Source: Nitrospiria bacterium (GTDB lineage Bacteria > Nitrospirota > Nitrospiria > DASWJH01). From it: a stretch of 41,739 bases of DNA. The stretch is from NCBI GenBank assembly GCA_036397255.1, contig DASWJH010000064.1, forward strand, positions 1 through 41,739. Direction: 5' to 3'. The notes beneath the pieces are model-generated. The model saw nothing but the letters and a program-made list of their open reading frames with translations. It made no database searches and was not told the DNA's origin. Both the position numbers and the translations under genes were made by a program. Shown piece by piece: positions 39,455-41,739 of this stretch; position 1 is the stretch's first letter; every line of letters starts with the position of its first letter.

Positions 39455-41308
39455 ATGCCACAAAAAAAGCCTTCCCCCTCTAAATTGATTCCCAGAAAAG
39501 TCTTGTTTGGAAATCCGGTGAAGACCAGCCCCAAGATTTCTCCTGATGGGAAAAGAATTGCATTCCTGGCCCCGGTGGAGGACGTTTTGAATGTGTGGGT
39601 GGGGGCCATCGGCGGGGATGAATTTAAGGCGGTGACCAAGGACCGTGACCGTGGGATTCAACTGTTTTTTTGGGCCGATGATAATAAGCACATCATGTAT
39701 CTCAAAGATGTTGGGGGAAATGAAAACTGGAATCTTTTCGCGGTGGATTTTGAAAAGGACGATATCCGGGAACTTACTCCGTATAAAGATGTCCAGGTGC
39801 GTGTCATCGATCGGGACAAGCATTTCCCCAATGAGTTATTGATCGCAATGAATAAAGATGATCCTCAGGTCCATGATGTTTATCATTTGGATTTAGTGAC
39901 CGGTGAACTGAAAATGATTGCGAAGAATCCCGGAAATGTCGCCGGATGGTTGACCGATCCCCACTTTAAAGTCAGAGGTGCTTTGGCGGCCACACCGGAT
40001 GGGGGGTTTGATTTATTGTTTCGTGATCATGAAGAGGACGAGTGGAACAAATTAATTTCATGGGATTCGGAAGACAGTTTAAGCAGCGGCCCGGTGGGTC
40101 TTTCAAAAGATGGAAATATTTTATATTTGGAGGATTCAAGGGGGGTGAATGCCAGCCGTTTAATCAAACTCAACATAAAAACTGGAGATCAGGAGGTGAT
40201 GGCGGAGGACCCCCATTTTGATGTGGGAGGGGTGATGGTTCATCCCGATACCTATGAAATCCAGGCCGTGTCCTTTGTCAAAGAGCGAACGGAATGGGTG
40301 ATCTTTGATCAATCGATCAAGGAAGACTTTGAGAAAATTAAAGCCGTGGATCATGGGGACTTTTTTATCCTGAGCCGGGACAATGAGGATCAAAAATGGG
40401 TGATTGGTTTTACCCGGGACAATGGTCCGGTTCCTTATTACGCTTATGACCGAACCACAAAAAAAGCCACCTTTCTATTCGACAATAAACCGGATTTAAA
40501 ACAGTATGAGCTGGCGCCGATGGAACCCGTTTCTTTTAAAACGAGGGATGGGTTGACGGTCCATGGGTATATCACCTTTCCCCCTGGTGATCAGAAAAAA
40601 CAGCTGCCCATGGTATTGAATGTTCATGGAGGGCCATGGAGCCGGGATACTTGGGGGTATGACGGCGAGGCCCAATGGTTTGCCAACCGCGGCTACATCT
40701 GTCTTCAGGTGAACTTCCGCGGTTCCACCGGCTACGGTAAAGAGTTCCTCAATGCCAGTATTAAAGAATGGGGCGGCAAAATGCATGATGACCTGGTGGA
40801 TGCGGTCCACTGGGCCATTAAAAAAGGGTATGCGGATCCGAAAAGGATTGCGATCTATGGAGGATCCTACGGCGGGTATGCGGCTTTGGTGGGGGCAACG
40901 TTTACGCCGGACCTGTTTTCCTGTGCGGTGGATATTGTGGGGCCCAGCAATTTGATAACGATGATTAAATCCATCCCTCCCTACTGGTCCACCTTATTGG
41001 CCATCGAGCATAAACGGGTGGGAAATCCCGATACCGAGGAAGTGTTTTTAAAATCCCGTTCCCCCTTGTTTAAAGTGGACCAGATCAAAATCCCCATCCT
41101 CATAGGCCAGGGGGCCAATGACCCCAGAGTGAAGCAGGCCGAATCGGAGCAGATTGTTCAAGCCATGAAGGAAAAAGGAATCGATCACGAATATATGCTC
41201 TTTCCCGATGAAGGCCATGGTTTTGCGAAACCCGAAAACCGGATTAAGTTTTACGCCCATGCGGAAAAGTTCTTGGCCAAACATTTAGGTGGGCGCTTTG
41301 AGAAATGA
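39455..41308 (+). CDS. S9 prolyl-oligopeptidase-family peptidase (acylaminoacyl-peptidase-like)
   Basis: The 617-residue protein has an N-terminal beta-propeller of WD40-like PD40 units (about 1-340, beginning KTSPKISPDGKRIAFLAP). A C-terminal alpha/beta-hydrolase domain (about 360-617) follows. The catalytic triad is Ser471 in GGSYGGY, Asp556 in GANDPRV and His588 in DEGHGF. The oxyanion-side motif VHGGPWSRD is also present. No signal peptide is seen, so it is probably cytoplasmic. Such enzymes cut short peptides or release acylated N-terminal residues. AGAGGAG is about 10 nt before ATG 39455. It stands alone, downstream of its own promoter and divergent from thrB. Confidence 0.94.
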   Translation: MPQKKPSPSKLIPRKVLFGNPVKTSPKISPDGKRIAFLAPVEDVLNVWVGAIGGDEFKAVTKDRDRGIQLFFWADDNKHIMYLKDVGGNENWNLFAVDFEKDDIRELTPYKDVQVRVIDRDKHFPNELLIAMNKDDPQVHDVYHLDLVTGELKMIAKNPGNVAGWLTDPHFKVRGALAATPDGGFDLLFRDHEEDEWNKLISWDSEDSLSSGPVGLSKDGNILYLEDSRGVNASRLIKLNIKTGDQEVMAEDPHFDVGGVMVHPDTYEIQAVSFVKERTEWVIFDQSIKEDFEKIKAVDHGDFFILSRDNEDQKWVIGFTRDNGPVPYYAYDRTTKKATFLFDNKPDLKQYELAPMEPVSFKTRDGLTVHGYITFPPGDQKKQLPMVLNVHGGPWSRDTWGYDGEAQWFANRGYICLQVNFRGSTGYGKEFLNASIKEWGGKMHDDLVDAVHWAIKKGYADPKRIAIYGGSYGGYAALVGATFTPDLFSCAVDIVGPSNLITMIKSIPPYWSTLLAIEHKRVGNPDTEEVFLKSRSPLFKVDQIKIPILIGQGANDPRVKQAESEQIVQAMKEKGIDHEYMLFPDEGHGFAKPENRIKFYAHAEKFLAKHLGGRFEK

Positions 41309-41375
41309 AATAACCCTTCCATCCCTTCCCTTTCTTGGTGAACAGCCAATAAGGCAGGTATGATCCTCTAAAACC

Positions 41376-41404
41376 CGTCATTCCCGTGGAAGCGGGAATC
41401 CAGG
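41376..41404. repeat. GTCATTCCCGTGG-type REP element near the IS110 transposase end
   Basis: ATTCCCGT and GCGGGAAT form an 8-bp stem (one G-T wobble) around GGAA, with GTC before and CCAGG after, differing by one base in the stem from the copy at 39129-39156. It is 113 bp from the transposase stop codon. Confidence 0.85.
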
Positions 41405-41517
41405 TTTATCTATTTTCCCTAACCCTTTACCCCTTACCTTTCACATGCTTTAAAAAGACTCCCCTCTAACCTCCAACCTTTTATGCTCCCCTCATTTGTA
41501 AGCAACTGTCTTAAAAG
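41405..41517. other. Possible IS110/IS1111 end region
   Basis: This stretch between the REP-like element and the transposase stop has no ORF. If the element is of the IS1111 type, its right end and possibly its bridge RNA would lie here. I could not recognise terminal repeats or an RNA fold by eye. Confidence 0.35.
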
Positions 41518-41739
41518 TCAAGGGGAGATTATAAAATTAGTTTTCCACGGGGTTCCATGTTTCAACATAGCATTCAGAATGACCAACAATTTTCTCATAC
41601 AAGCGGTAAGGGCCACCTTTTTAGCTTTTCCCGCTACCAGCAGCCTTTGATAGAAAGCCTTGATCACCGGATTGAAACGAAGCGCTGCCAAGGTACTCCT
41701 ATAGAGAGTAGAAGGAACATGTGCTCTACCACCCCAGAC
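41518..41739 (-). mobile_element. IS110-family transposase, C-terminal end (partial, cut by window edge)
   Basis: Read on the minus strand from the window edge, the frame gives 73 residues: VWGGRAHVPSTLYRSTLAAL, then RFNPVIKAFYQRLL, AGKAKKVALTACMRKLL, VILNAMLKHGTPW and a TGA stop at 41518-41520. This matches the C-terminal half (Transposase_20 region) of IS110/IS1111 transposases. The catalytic Ser lies within this conserved region in family members; here Ser10 of the visible part sits in the segment after WGGRA. The reading frame is intact to its stop. Whether the full element is functional cannot be seen. Confidence 0.85.

Overview
This 41.7 kb window comes from a Gram-negative (diderm) bacterium of moderate GC content, and it is chromosomal rather than phage or plasmid. 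The evidence for an outer membrane is direct: an Omp85 assembly protein, a TamB-like protein, several exported beta-barrels ending in Phe and many lipoprotein or Sec signals. The mix of gene families points to Nitrospirota or a neighbouring deltaproteobacterial (Desulfobacterota-like) lineage. It includes DUF1844, DUF4390 beside an NtrYX-type system, DUF2203, a CFI-box C-terminal domain, a YD/IPT surface protein, a large multiheme cytochrome and CHASE2/FecR pairs. That placement is an inference from family content.

Layout. (1) 1-4.4 kb: the tail of a probable multiheme cytochrome, a membrane-anchored 11-heme cytochrome c, a YD/IPT-repeat exported protein and a Gly-rich exported protein, consistent with a surface or extracellular electron-transfer locus. 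(2) 4.6-6.4 kb (minus strand): a SurA/PrsA-type peptidyl-prolyl isomerase, a doubtful small ORF and a hot-dog acyl-CoA thioesterase. (3) 6.5-9.5 kb: promoter, GEMM-type c-di-GMP-I riboswitch, intrinsic terminator and an 868-aa putative lipoprotein of unknown family, closed by a strong terminator. (4) 9.6-11.9 kb: a membrane-anchored PHP-domain protein and, divergently, a haem-oxygenase-like diiron (HDO) enzyme. (5) 12-23.6 kb: an envelope-assembly operon (DUF1844, TamB-like, seven-POTRA Omp85, DUF4390) running into an NtrY-like kinase and an NtrX-like sigma-54 activator. (6) 23.6-27.9 kb: LarC, a CaCA cation exchanger, a CDF metal transporter and PdxA. (7) 27.9-30.3 kb (minus strand): a beta-helix/Fn3/CFI-box membrane protein and a small beta-barrel. 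(8) 30.5-35.2 kb: CHASE2-HD-GYP phosphodiesterase, FecR-domain protein with 11-residue repeats, and an outer-membrane barrel. (9) 35.3-36.4 kb: O-methyltransferase and DUF2203. (10) 36.7-39.0 kb (minus strand): RpoH-type sigma factor, Nudix hydrolase and homoserine kinase. (11) 39.4-41.7 kb: an S9 prolyl-oligopeptidase-family enzyme, then a REP-like element and the C-terminal end of an IS110-family transposase cut by the window edge.

How the parts connect. c-di-GMP appears twice: as a predicted ligand (riboswitch at 6.65 kb) and as the predicted substrate of the CHASE2-HD-GYP enzyme (30.5 kb). Envelope biogenesis is a second theme, with TamB/Omp85, a PrsA/SurA-like foldase, RpoH, several barrels and an NtrYX-type system directly downstream of the assembly genes. 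A third observation is regulatory: several genes have a good -10 box only about 6-15 nt before the start codon and no Shine-Dalgarno sequence, suggesting leaderless or very short-leader mRNAs. Others in the same window have strong Shine-Dalgarno sites. No tRNA, rRNA or CRISPR array was seen.
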